Assembly (NCBI RefSeq): GCF_013044515.1
Contig: NZ_JABEPR010000005.1
Location: 124,001-188,000, forward strand
Direction of reading: 5' to 3'
DNA length: 64,000 nt
Source: Sphingomonas sp. ID1715
GTDB lineage: Bacteria; Pseudomonadota; Alphaproteobacteria; Sphingomonadales; Sphingomonadaceae
Part shown: positions 31,899-39,733 of the stretch, piece after piece
Position numbering within the stretch: the stretch's first letter is position 1
Layout: each line of letters begins with the position of its first letter
Position numbers and translations under genes: made by a program
Notes under the pieces: generated by a model
What the model was told of the DNA's origin: nothing
Databases searched by the model: none
Seen by the model: the letters and a program-made list of their open reading frames with translations, nothing else

Positions 31899-33380
31899 CT
31901 ATTTGGGCCCGGCGATGTTCTCCGGGTTGAGCGCGGGCGTGTCAACGGTGCGCGTCGCGACCGGCCGCGGCGTCGGATCGCTGTCCCAGTCCCAGAAGAC
32001 GCTCTTCACCCGGCGGTAGTTGCGCGTTGGATCGTAGAGCGCGACGCCTTCGAGGTTCAGGTCCCGCGCCTCGGCCTGGCCCATCGCGGCGAGCAAGGTG
32101 AAGGCGGCGACATAGGCGTTGCGGCGCGCGGTGACGAGCTGGACCTGAGCGTTGAGCAGTTCCTGCTCGGCGTTCAATATCTCGATGATGGTACGGTTGC
32201 CGACGCTGTTTTCGGCGCGCACGCCCTCCAGCGACAGGCGATTGGCGGAGACCGCCGCCTCGGCCGAGCGGATCACGTCCTGGCTGGCACGCCAGCTGGC
32301 GAAAGCGGCGCGGGTCTGCTGCACGACGCTACGCTCGACCTCGATCTCGCGCTCGAAGGCCTGGCTCTGCCGCGCCTGGGCCTGGCGCACCTGCGCCGAG
32401 GGTCCGCCGCCCTGATAAAGCGGGAAGCTCGCGGACAGGCCGATCACGGCGCTGGTCTGCTGGTTGGGGAGGTTGAGGGGGACTTCCGTCGGGTCCTGGC
32501 CCGGTTGCTGGACGATCTGGGTGTTCTGCAGCGAGTTCAGGTAATTGGTGCTGTTGCCGCGCGCGACGGCGGACAGGCGCGGCAGGCGGGAGGCATCGGC
32601 GGCGCGGACGCCATAGCGCGCCGCCTCGCGATTGCGGTTGGCGGCGAGCAGGTCGGGATTGTCCCGGATCGCGATCTCGACCGCCTGATCCGGCGTGTCC
32701 GGCAGGTTGGGGAGCGGCGGCGGCGGCGCGAGTTCGCCCGGCACGTCGCCGACCAGCGCGATGTAGCGCTCCCGGCTGGAGATCAGGTTCGATTCGGCAG
32801 TGCGCAGGTCGCCGCGCGCCAGCTGCAGCCGCGCTTCGGACTGGGCGACGTCGGTGCGGGTCAGGTCGCCGACTTCGAACCGGTCGCGAGTCGCGGTCAG
32901 GTTCACGTCCAGCTGGCGGACATTGGCGCGGTTCAGCTCGACGATCGCCTGATCGCGGATCACGTCGTTATAGGCGGCCACCACCTGGCTGAACACGCTG
33001 GCCTCGGTCGCGCGGAGCGTCTCCTGCCCGGCGAGCACGCGCTGGTTGGCCGCCCGCACATTGTTCTTGACGAGACCGCCCTGGTAGATGGGCACGCTCA
33101 TCTGCAACTGGTTTTGCAGCTGCCGGCCCGCCGAGACCTGCCCGGTCGGCACCACCACATTCTCGCCGAAGGTCGAGCTGGCCGTGACGTTCGGAAGACC
33201 CTGGGCGCGCTGGATCACGACATCCTCGTCCGTCACGCGCTGCTGAGCACGAGCGCCCGTGAGCGTCGGGTTGGCGTTATAGGCCTTGGCGAGCGCGCCT
33301 TGCAGCGTCTCCGCGGCCGACGGACCGGCGAGCGCCAGCGCGGCTGCGGAAGAGATCAGGACGGAGTAAGTCAGGCGCAT
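31899..33380 (-). CDS. tolC: TolC family outer-membrane efflux channel
   Basis: 493 residues. A signal peptide is visible (MRLTYSVLISSAAALALAG, cut near AAETLQG). Two outer-membrane-efflux repeats with long coiled-coil helices follow, for example NLISSRERYIALVGDVPGEL and NAEQELLNAQVQLVTARRNA. TolC trimers form the outer exit duct for type I secretion and RND pumps. It is 21 bp after pcm and 16 bp before popZ on the same strand. Confidence 0.94.
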   Translation of the reverse strand: MRLTYSVLISSAAALALAGPSAAETLQGALAKAYNANPTLTGARAQQRVTDEDVVIQRAQGLPNVTASSTFGENVVVPTGQVSAGRQLQNQLQMSVPIYQGGLVKNNVRAANQRVLAGQETLRATEASVFSQVVAAYNDVIRDQAIVELNRANVRQLDVNLTATRDRFEVGDLTRTDVAQSEARLQLARGDLRTAESNLISSRERYIALVGDVPGELAPPPPLPNLPDTPDQAVEIAIRDNPDLLAANRNREAARYGVRAADASRLPRLSAVARGNSTNYLNSLQNTQIVQQPGQDPTEVPLNLPNQQTSAVIGLSASFPLYQGGGPSAQVRQAQARQSQAFEREIEVERSVVQQTRAAFASWRASQDVIRSAEAAVSANRLSLEGVRAENSVGNRTIIEILNAEQELLNAQVQLVTARRNAYVAAFTLLAAMGQAEARDLNLEGVALYDPTRNYRRVKSVFWDWDSDPTPRPVATRTVDTPALNPENIAGPK

Positions 33381-33401
33381 GCTCGTGGGTTCACTCTCTG
33401 C

Positions 33402-34043
33402 TTAGAAGACGAAGCTCTTCGGGCGCTCGAAGCCGGGCAGGCGCACCGCTTCGCAGTCCGCGAACAGGTCCATGCCGAAGCCGTTGCCGGACTTGCGACC
33501 GATGCCGAGGCGGGTGGCGCCCTTTTCGTGGATGGCGGCGGCGAGCCGGCCGCCTTCCTTCAGCTGGGCCAGCAGCGCGTCGGGCACCTGCTCGATCGCG
33601 CCATCGATGAAAATCAGGTCGTAGGGCGCGCCGGCCGCCCAACCCTGGGCCAGCGGCCCCTGTACCCGCTCGACAGTGTCGTTCTCGACGGCCTGGCCCG
33701 AAAGATCGGCGTCTTCCTCGAGCGCGACCACCTGCCCGGCCAGCTGCGCGAGAAGGGCCGCCGTGTAACCCGTGGCGGCGCCGACCAGCAGCACGCGGTC
33801 GTGGCGCGTCGGCGCCGCGGCGGTGAGCAGTCGCCCCGTCGCCTCCGGCATGTTCAGCTCGCGGCCGCCGCCGACCGGCACCGGCCGGTCCATATAGGCA
33901 AGCGTCCGCCACTCCTCGGGCACGAAGCGTTCGCGCGGGACGGCCGCCATCGCCGCGATCACGCGGGGATCGTTGACGCCGGTCGTGCGCAGCTGGCTTT
34001 CGACCATCGCGCGCCGCATCGCTTCGAAACTCTGCTCGGTCAT
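33402..34043 (-). CDS. pcm: Protein-L-isoaspartate O-methyltransferase
   Basis: 213 residues. The SAM-binding core VLLVGAATGYTAALLAQLAG and the early substrate-loop region PRERFVPEEWRTLAYMDRPVP match PIMT. The enzyme methylates isoaspartyl residues in damaged proteins. ATG 34043 is favoured by AGAGG about 7 nt upstream. Alphaproteobacterial pcm homologues often sit directly upstream of tolC, as here, and some lack strong repair activity, so the physiological role is less sure than the fold. Confidence 0.9.
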   Translation of the reverse strand: MTEQSFEAMRRAMVESQLRTTGVNDPRVIAAMAAVPRERFVPEEWRTLAYMDRPVPVGGGRELNMPEATGRLLTAAAPTRHDRVLLVGAATGYTAALLAQLAGQVVALEEDADLSGQAVENDTVERVQGPLAQGWAAGAPYDLIFIDGAIEQVPDALLAQLKEGGRLAAAIHEKGATRLGIGRKSGNGFGMDLFADCEAVRLPGFERPKSFVF

Positions 34044-34074
34044 CGGACTGCCTCTTCGCATAACTGTCTTACTA

Positions 34075-34091
34075 GCGCAATACAGTTGCGC
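34075..34091. promoter_or_regulatory. Dyad upstream of pcm
   Basis: GCGCAA and TTGCGC form a perfect 6-5-6 inverted repeat 31 bp before the pcm start codon. Its place within the expected promoter of the pcm-tolC-popZ-valS run makes an operator possible; no regulator is identified. Confidence 0.35.
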
Positions 34092-34118
34092 ACCAGCTGC
34101 GTCTTATCGGCAGGAAAT

Positions 34119-34176
34119 GGGGACGCCAAGCGCGACATGCCGCTTCATCAGCAAAGCCCGTGCCAGCGGCGTCCCC
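34119..34176. other. Structured intergenic element between fghA and pcm
   Basis: A 9-bp perfect outer stem (GGGGACGCC and GGCGTCCCC) encloses an inner hairpin AAGCG-N8-CGCTT (34128-34145) and further short complementary pieces. On the plus strand TTCCTT follows. It may be the fghA/pcm transcript boundary or a small folded leader of pcm. I do not recognise a known RNA family. Confidence 0.3.
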
Positions 34177-34248
34177 TTCCTTGAACGGCAATGCCAGACC
34201 AGGAATTCGCGTCCGAAAACGGACAGGGTCTGTTCGCAGGCGGACAGG

Positions 34249-35088
34249 TCAGGCGGTCAGCCGGTCCGCGTGCCAGCGCAGATGATCCGCCATGAAGGTC
34301 GAGATGAAATAATAGCTATGGTCATAGCCCGGCTGCATGCGGAGGGTGAGCGGGATACCCGCACGTGCGCAGGCTTGCGACAGCAACTCCGGCCGCAAAT
34401 GCTCGGTCAGGAAAGTATCGGCATCACCTTGGTCGACAAGCAGCTCGGGCACCCGCGCGCCGTCCTCGATCAGCGCAACCGCGTCATAGTCCCGCCAGGT
34501 CGACCGGTCTTCGCCGAGATAGCCGGCGAGCGCCTTCTCGCCCCATGGCACCTGCGAGGGCGCGACGATCGGGGCGAAGGCCGATACGCTGCGGAAGCGG
34601 TCCGGGTTGCGCAGCGCGATCGTGAGCGCACCATGGCCGCCCATCGAATGACCGGTGATCGCCTGCCGTCCCATGTCGGCCGAAAACGCCTCGGCGATCA
34701 GCGCCGCCAGTTCGTCCTCGATATAGCTGCGCATGCGGAAATGCGGCGCCCAAGGAGCCTGCGTGGCGTCGACGTAGAAGCCGGCGCCCTGCCCCATGTC
34801 ATAGGCCGGGTCGTCGGCGACCTGTCCGCCGCGCGGGCTGGTGTCGGGCGCGACGAAGATCAGGCCGAGCGCCGCGCAGGCGGCGCGAAACTCGCCCTTT
34901 TCCATTACATTGGCGTGGGTGCAGGTGAGGCCGGAGAGATACCAGACGACGGGCAGCCGGGTCCCGTCAGCATGATCGGGCACGAAGACCGAGAACACCA
35001 TGTCGGTGCCGGTCGCCTGGCTGGGGTGGCGGTACACACCCTGCGTGCCGCCATGACTGCGCCATGAAGAAATCGTCTCGAGCGTCAC
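34249..35088 (-). CDS. fghA: S-formylglutathione hydrolase
   Basis: 279 residues, alpha/beta-hydrolase (esterase D) fold. The nucleophile elbow is GHSMGGHGALTIAL. The conserved ACAALGLIFVAPDTSPRG and the final PGYDHSYYFISTFM carrying the catalytic His are visible. It hydrolyses S-formylglutathione to formate and glutathione in formaldehyde detoxification. The partner formaldehyde dehydrogenase gene is not adjacent. It starts with GTG at 35088, with AAGGAC upstream. Confidence 0.93.
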   Translation of the reverse strand: MTLETISSWRSHGGTQGVYRHPSQATGTDMVFSVFVPDHADGTRLPVVWYLSGLTCTHANVMEKGEFRAACAALGLIFVAPDTSPRGGQVADDPAYDMGQGAGFYVDATQAPWAPHFRMRSYIEDELAALIAEAFSADMGRQAITGHSMGGHGALTIALRNPDRFRSVSAFAPIVAPSQVPWGEKALAGYLGEDRSTWRDYDAVALIEDGARVPELLVDQGDADTFLTEHLRPELLSQACARAGIPLTLRMQPGYDHSYYFISTFMADHLRWHADRLTA

Positions 35089-35235
35089 ATCCGGGTCCTT
35101 TCAGACGCCGCCTCTGCGCGCGCGCGGCCGCGCTTGTCCAGCATGCTCTGACCGCAGCCGGCTGCGCTCAGCAGTTTGCTGAACCCGCGATGGCGGCGGT
35201 TCCAAGACCCTGCTTTGATCTGGTAGCGACGGGTG

Positions 35236-36396
35236 ATGAGCCCGGACGAACAAAGCTTTCCAGAGATCCGCGAGTCGGTGCGTCGCCTCTGCAGCGGCTT
35301 TCCCGGCGATTATTGGCAGCGGCTCGACCGGGAGCGCTGCTATCCGACCGAATTCGTTCAGGCCCTGACCGAGGCCGGATTTCTTTCGGTCCTCATTCCC
35401 GAAAGCTATGGCGGTTCGGGTTTGGGCCTTGCCGCTGCGACAGCGGTCCTTGAGGAGATTCACCGTTCCGGGTGCAATGGCGGCGCCTGCCATGCCCAGA
35501 TGTACACGATGGGAACGATTCTGAAGCACGGGTCGGAAGCCCAGAAGCAGGCCTATCTGCCCCGCATTGCGTCAGGGGAGCTGCGGCTGCAGGCATTTGC
35601 GGTCACCGAACCCGGCGCGGGCACGGACACGACCCGCATCCAAACGTTCGCCAGACGCTCTGGGGATCGTTTCTTGGTCAACGGACAGAAGATCTGGATC
35701 AGTCGTGCCGAACATTCCGACCTGATGGTGCTGCTCTGCCGCACCACGGCGCGCGAAGCGTGCGAGAAGCCATCGGACGGCATGAGCGTGCTGCTCGTCG
35801 ATATGCGCGACGCCGTCGGCCGCGGCCTGACCATTCGCCCGATCCGCACCATGCTCAACCATGCGACCACCGAGCTGTTCTTCGACGATCTGGAGGTGCC
35901 GGCGGCCAATCTGATCGGCGAGGAAGGCAAGGGCTTTCGCTACATCCTCTCCGGCATGAATGCGGAACGCATTCTGATTGCATCGGAATGTATCGGCGAC
36001 GGCCGCTTCTTCGTCGATCGCGCCACCGCCTATGCCAAGGAGCGACGTGTCTTCGGTCGGCCGATCGGCGCAAATCAGGCGGTGCAATTCCCGATTGCCC
36101 GCGCGCATGTGCAGCTGACGGCAGCCGCAGGCGTGGTGGACCAGGCGGCCCGCCTCTTCGATGCGGGCCTCGACTGCGGCACCGAGGCCAACATGGCGAA
36201 GATGTTGGCATCCGAGGCAAGCTGGTACGCCGCAGACATGTGCGTCCAGACCCATGGGGGCTTCGGATTTGCGGAGGAATATGACATCGAACGCAAGTTC
36301 CGCGAGACGCGCCTGTATCAGGTCGCGCCAATCTCGACGAACCTCATCCTGAGCCACGTCGCCACTCACGCTCTCGGCCTGCCGAAGTCCTTCTGA
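35236..36396 (+). CDS. Acyl-CoA dehydrogenase family protein
   Basis: 386 residues. FAD- and substrate-binding segments are plain: FAVTEPGAGTDTTRIQTFA, LVNGQKIWISRAEHSDLMVL, GKGFRYILSGMNAERILIAS and the closing THGGFGFAEEYDIERKFRE. It oxidises an acyl-CoA to the enoyl-CoA; which one is not evident. A hydratase-like gene follows in TGATG overlap, but it is broken, so the pathway is probably dead or served from elsewhere. It is divergent from fghA with about 150 bp between them. Confidence 0.9.
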   Translation: MSPDEQSFPEIRESVRRLCSGFPGDYWQRLDRERCYPTEFVQALTEAGFLSVLIPESYGGSGLGLAAATAVLEEIHRSGCNGGACHAQMYTMGTILKHGSEAQKQAYLPRIASGELRLQAFAVTEPGAGTDTTRIQTFARRSGDRFLVNGQKIWISRAEHSDLMVLLCRTTAREACEKPSDGMSVLLVDMRDAVGRGLTIRPIRTMLNHATTELFFDDLEVPAANLIGEEGKGFRYILSGMNAERILIASECIGDGRFFVDRATAYAKERRVFGRPIGANQAVQFPIARAHVQLTAAAGVVDQAARLFDAGLDCGTEANMAKMLASEASWYAADMCVQTHGGFGFAEEYDIERKFRETRLYQVAPISTNLILSHVATHALGLPKSF

Positions 36397-37224
36397 TGGA
36401 CCCGCAAGCCCATATCGGCGGCCGGCAAGTTCAGGATGACTTTGCGGACCCGCAACGCGTTGAAGCCTTGGGGGCGCTGCTGAACCTGGGCACCGGGGCT
36501 GTGGCCGCCGCTGGGCCACTGGCTGCTGTTTCGACCGCAGGTGCTGCAACGGGACCTGGATACGGACGGTGATCCCAGGCGTGACGCCGCCAGCCTGCTG
36601 CCGCCCGTCGACCTTCCCCGCCGGATGTGGGCGGGGAGCCGCATCACCTTTCTGGCAGATATCCCGCTGGAGGCACGCCTGCAGCGCAGATCGACCGTCA
36701 CCGCTGTCACACCCAAGACCGGCCGTAGCGATCCGACGGTGTTCGTAACCGTCGAGCATGAGATTTGCCTTGCCGACGTTCGGGCCGCCATTCGCGAGCA
36801 GCAAGACATCGTCTATCGGAATGGCGCGACGGGCGATCCGCCGTCCATCCCGGCCGGTGATAGCCCGGTCATCACGGCGCCATTCGCAAGCTTTTCGCGG
36901 ACCCTGTCCTGCTCTTCCGCTATTCCGCGCTGACGCTGAACAGCCATCGCATCCACTATGACCGTGCGTTCAGCCGCAACGTCGAAGGCTATCCGGGCTC
37001 GTCGTCCACGGGCCGCTGACCGCGACGCCGTTGCTCGACCACGCGCTGGCGCAGCGCCCCCGGGTCCCTGTCCGAACCTTTGATTTCCGGGGCCTGTTGC
37101 CGCTGTTCGATGGCGAGCCGATCACGCCGGAGTCGCGCGAAGAGGGCGACCCGATGCGGTTGCACGCCAGGGCCCGCGCGGCCTCGCCATGTCGGCCAAT
37201 GTGACCTTTGCCATCCCGGGCTGA
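36396..37224 (+). pseudogene. Broken MaoC/HTD2-like (FAS1-type) hydratase
   Basis: Reading frames +1 to +3 in turn give consecutive parts of a hydratase of the mesaconyl-CoA hydratase/HTD2 type. The start is MDPQAHIGGRQVQDDF, then PVDLPRRMWAGSRITFLAD with DPTVFVTVEHEICLA. After that comes a frame jump to DPVLLFRYSALTLNSHRIHYDRAF with VEGYPG, and a final part near FDFRGLLPLFDGEPI ending at a TGA at 37224. At least two or three frameshifts separate these blocks, so no working product is likely. The first codon overlaps the acyl-CoA dehydrogenase stop, which shows it was once its operon partner. Confidence 0.75.
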
Positions 37225-37409
37225 GTGGTGGCCCCTCTCAGCCCCGACCCCGCCAACCGACGACGCCTCGCGGCGCTTTCGTGCGAAAGCCGCCATTACC
37301 AAGATTGAGGAGTCACTCTAAACGCGCGTCCTCGACCGCGAATGCTTGTGCGAATTCGTTGCGAACCTTTAGGCTTCGCAACATCTCTCAGAAGCAAAGT
37401 CGGTGACTC
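37225..37409. other. Intergenic stretch before the tRNA fragment
   Basis: No gene is seen here. GTTGCGAA and TTCGCAAC (37358-37382) make an 8-bp perfect stem with a 9-nt loop, 28 bp before the tRNA-Cys remnant. Confidence 0.4.
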
Positions 37410-37449
37410 GGCCCGATGGCGGAGTGGTTACGCAGAGGACTGCAAATCC
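37410..37449 (+). tRNA. tRNA-Cys (GCA), 5' fragment only
   Basis: The sequence contains a 7-nt acceptor arm (GGCCCGA), a normal D-arm (GCGGAGTGGTTACGC), and an anticodon arm GAGGA-CTGCAAA-TCC with anticodon GCA at 442-444. After TCC the match stops: the anticodon stem lacks its last two bases, and there is no variable loop, T-arm or acceptor 3' strand. The following DNA is more AT-rich (ATATAAACAAACGG). This is a tRNA gene cut at its anticodon stem, as expected at the end of an element integrated into a tRNA gene. Confidence 0.8.
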
Positions 37450-37669
37450 ATATAAACAAACGGTTTTCTGCCAGAGTTCGCAGAGCTTTTCACGGTTTGT
37501 TCTTCGCCGGCTTAGAGTCCTTGCACGTCAGGGTTGGGCAGATGGGCATCCGCTGCTCGGACCAGCGCTAGCGACCGCCGGCCTGAAGTCTGCTGCGAGC
37601 CGACAGGAGCGCGGCCGCCACGGTCAGCACTGGCAGCACGTCGCGGATTTTCGTACAGGCGATCGCCCG

Positions 37670-38863
37670 ATGCGCGTCGTGCTTAACGCGGATCTCGATC
37701 AGGACGTGGGGGCGGAGGGCACGACCCTAGCGCGCGCCGTCCGTGAAGCAAAAGAGCGCGCCAGCCTCGCCAGCGACTTCGTGGCCGGCATGGACGGCGC
37801 GTCGCGGATTCACCAGCTGAGCACCGCCGTCGCCGAATGGCAGCGGCACGAGCGGCTGCGCGACCATATCGACGGCTCGACTACGTCCCAGCTTGCGCGG
37901 GCGGCGCAGGGTCACCTCGACAGCCCTACCATGCGTGCGGCGATGGGTTATCTCGACAGCCCGTCGATGAAAGCCGCGATGGGCTATCTCGATGGTAAGA
38001 CGATGCGCTCAGCCAGCGGCCTCGTCGAGACCCAGTCGGCGCAGGCGGTCCGGGCGATCGCCGAGCGCGCCAGCGCTCTGGCGTTACCGTCAGCACTCGA
38101 CACCTACCGCCTGTCCACGCAATCGCTCGCGGACCGGCTTACGGTGCTTGATACGGCTCGCATCGAGCACGATCGGGTTGCGATCGAGGCGTTTGCCCGC
38201 GGGGCCGCCGCCTCCAACGCGCTTGCACTTGCCTCGCGCGTCGATCGGAGCCTTATCGACGCAACTCAGGCGTTCTCACGCACCCTTCTGCCGGACCTCG
38301 GCTCTTGGGCTGCGCATCGAGCCTTCCTCGACGCTTCGGGCCTATGGCTGCCGCGCTGGCCACGCGTCCGCCTGCTCACCACCGCCGAGAAGCGGCGGCG
38401 CTTCAAAGTGCGCCTCCAGCAGAACACTGAGGCGGCCCATGTTAAGCGCGCCAAATCGCTCGTGCACCGGTACGAGCGCGTTCTCCGGGAGATCATTGAT
38501 GCCGCGATGGCCGCCGAATACGGGGAGGACTGGACCGACCAGCGGTTGCCCCTATGCGGTTGCAAAACCCTGCTGAGCCGGGCAGCGTCCAAGGGTGGCG
38601 AGCCGCTCGATCATGCAGACTATGCGCATTACCGTGAGATTATGAGCCACCCCGATCATCATTCACGAGTATTCTCGGTGGCATTTGATGACCCCACGGT
38701 GCTCGTCACGCTGATCGACGACGCCGGGCGGCTGCGTGCCCGCTCGCACCATGCTGGCGATTTCACGCCGGATGACCTACGCGATCTTCGGCTCGTGTGG
38801 CGCACGATCGAAGCAGGCCTGATAGCGCTCACCGAGGACTTCACGGTCGATTGTTGGCAGTAG
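37670..38863 (+). CDS. Swt1-like HEPN-domain protein with short tandem repeats
   Basis: About 397 residues from ATG 37670, with AGGCG upstream; the same frame is open further upstream but runs over the tRNA remnant. Residues about 80-120 hold three 12-residue repeats (HLDSPTMRAAMG, YLDSPSMKAAMG, YLDGKTMRSASG). The C-terminal 140 residues look like a Swt1-type HEPN domain: VHRYERVLREIIDAAMAAEYGEDW, and RARSHHAGDFTPDDL with the Arg-x4-His spacing. HEPN domains of this kind are often RNases in toxin or defense loci. It is the first gene inside the putative element. The role is inferred. Confidence 0.6.
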   Translation: MRVVLNADLDQDVGAEGTTLARAVREAKERASLASDFVAGMDGASRIHQLSTAVAEWQRHERLRDHIDGSTTSQLARAAQGHLDSPTMRAAMGYLDSPSMKAAMGYLDGKTMRSASGLVETQSAQAVRAIAERASALALPSALDTYRLSTQSLADRLTVLDTARIEHDRVAIEAFARGAAASNALALASRVDRSLIDATQAFSRTLLPDLGSWAAHRAFLDASGLWLPRWPRVRLLTTAEKRRRFKVRLQQNTEAAHVKRAKSLVHRYERVLREIIDAAMAAEYGEDWTDQRLPLCGCKTLLSRAASKGGEPLDHADYAHYREIMSHPDHHSRVFSVAFDDPTVLVTLIDDAGRLRARSHHAGDFTPDDLRDLRLVWRTIEAGLIALTEDFTVDCWQ

Positions 38864-39016
38864 CTGAACTTTCGGGAGGGCTGCCGTTGTAGCTTGTCCA
38901 GCTGAAGGCGAGCTACGCGGATGATATCGAGGAAGGCGCTTTAGCTTCTACCGATGCTCTCGAAGACGTACTAACCCGCGGACGCCTGAGGCTAGGAATT
39001 TCAGGGTCGTTGCCCC

Positions 39017-39733
39017 TCAGGCACTCTTCGCCTTCTTCGGCTTCTTAGTCGAGGTCGGGTAGCCGAAGGCGATAAAGAAGTGAGACACGCAGATCGTGCC
39101 GTGGGTGGGTGCGAGGGCTGGGTCTCGGTCATGCTCGGTGTCGAAGTCCGCTGTCGTGAACATCGTCGAGGGTTTTGCGAACGGCTGACCGCCGGCCGTC
39201 GCGCGCAAGCGCAGTTTTGTCGCGAGAGCGCTATTTTCAAGCGCCTTCCGGATCGGCGGCACCACTTCCGCTTCGGGGTCAAGGAGGACGCCCACCATGG
39301 CGGCGACGGCCTGCTGACGGCTGTAGATTCCGGTGACGAAGCGCCCAAGCCCTTGGTCTTTAAGGTAGTGGTCTCGGTGTTTCTTCTGGCGTCCAAGTCT
39401 TTTGAACTCGAAAACAAGCTTCATCGCACCGACGTCATTGTTCCATCCGTAGACGATGTCCGTTCGACGCTCCTCGATCAGCTCTCCAGTGACGGGATCG
39501 ATCTCGCCGATGATGTCTTCGGCCGCCCACATTCCGAGCAGTCCGCGCTCGCGCGCAGTGTAATTCTCCACGTAGATCTTGAGGCGCTTCGTGAGAGCGC
39601 CCTCTTTCGTTTTGGGGTTGAAATCGGCTCTTTCGACTGACGCCAGTTCCGTCCACCCCTGCCGCAGCGCCTCGACGGCTTCCGTCGCCGGTTGGATGGG
39701 GAACGCGGCGAACCAATCGACCGGTGTCGTCAC
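39017..39733 (-). CDS. PD-(D/E)XK-like nuclease partner of the DNA methylase
   Basis: 238 residues. The core TDIVYGWNN...MKLVFEFKRLG gives an Asp followed by Glu-x-Lys, as in PD-(D/E)XK restriction nucleases. The rest is alpha/beta with no membrane helices. Its GTG start overlaps the stop of the methylase gene as GTGA, so the two proteins are probably made in fixed ratio. The likely role is the cutting subunit of a restriction-modification or related defense pair. I cannot name the type. Confidence 0.55.
   Translation of the reverse strand: MTTPVDWFAAFPIQPATEAVEALRQGWTELASVERADFNPKTKEGALTKRLKIYVENYTARERGLLGMWAAEDIIGEIDPVTGELIEERRTDIVYGWNNDVGAMKLVFEFKRLGRQKKHRDHYLKDQGLGRFVTGIYSRQQAVAAMVGVLLDPEAEVVPPIRKALENSALATKLRLRATAGGQPFAKPSTMFTTADFDTEHDRDPALAPTHGTICVSHFFIAFGYPTSTKKPKKAKSA

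Noticed and set aside
31260-34184. 974-codon open frame on the plus strand
   Set aside because: It is antisense to popZ, tolC and pcm, all with clear family motifs. Composition is that of a high-GC shadow frame.
37403-37669. Upstream extension of the HEPN-like gene
   Set aside because: It would translate the tRNA-Cys remnant and gives no conserved sequence; the ATG at 37,670 is preferred.
37910-38010. CRISPR-like short repeats
   Set aside because: The three 36-nt units are tandem codon repeats inside a gene, not direct repeats with unique spacers.
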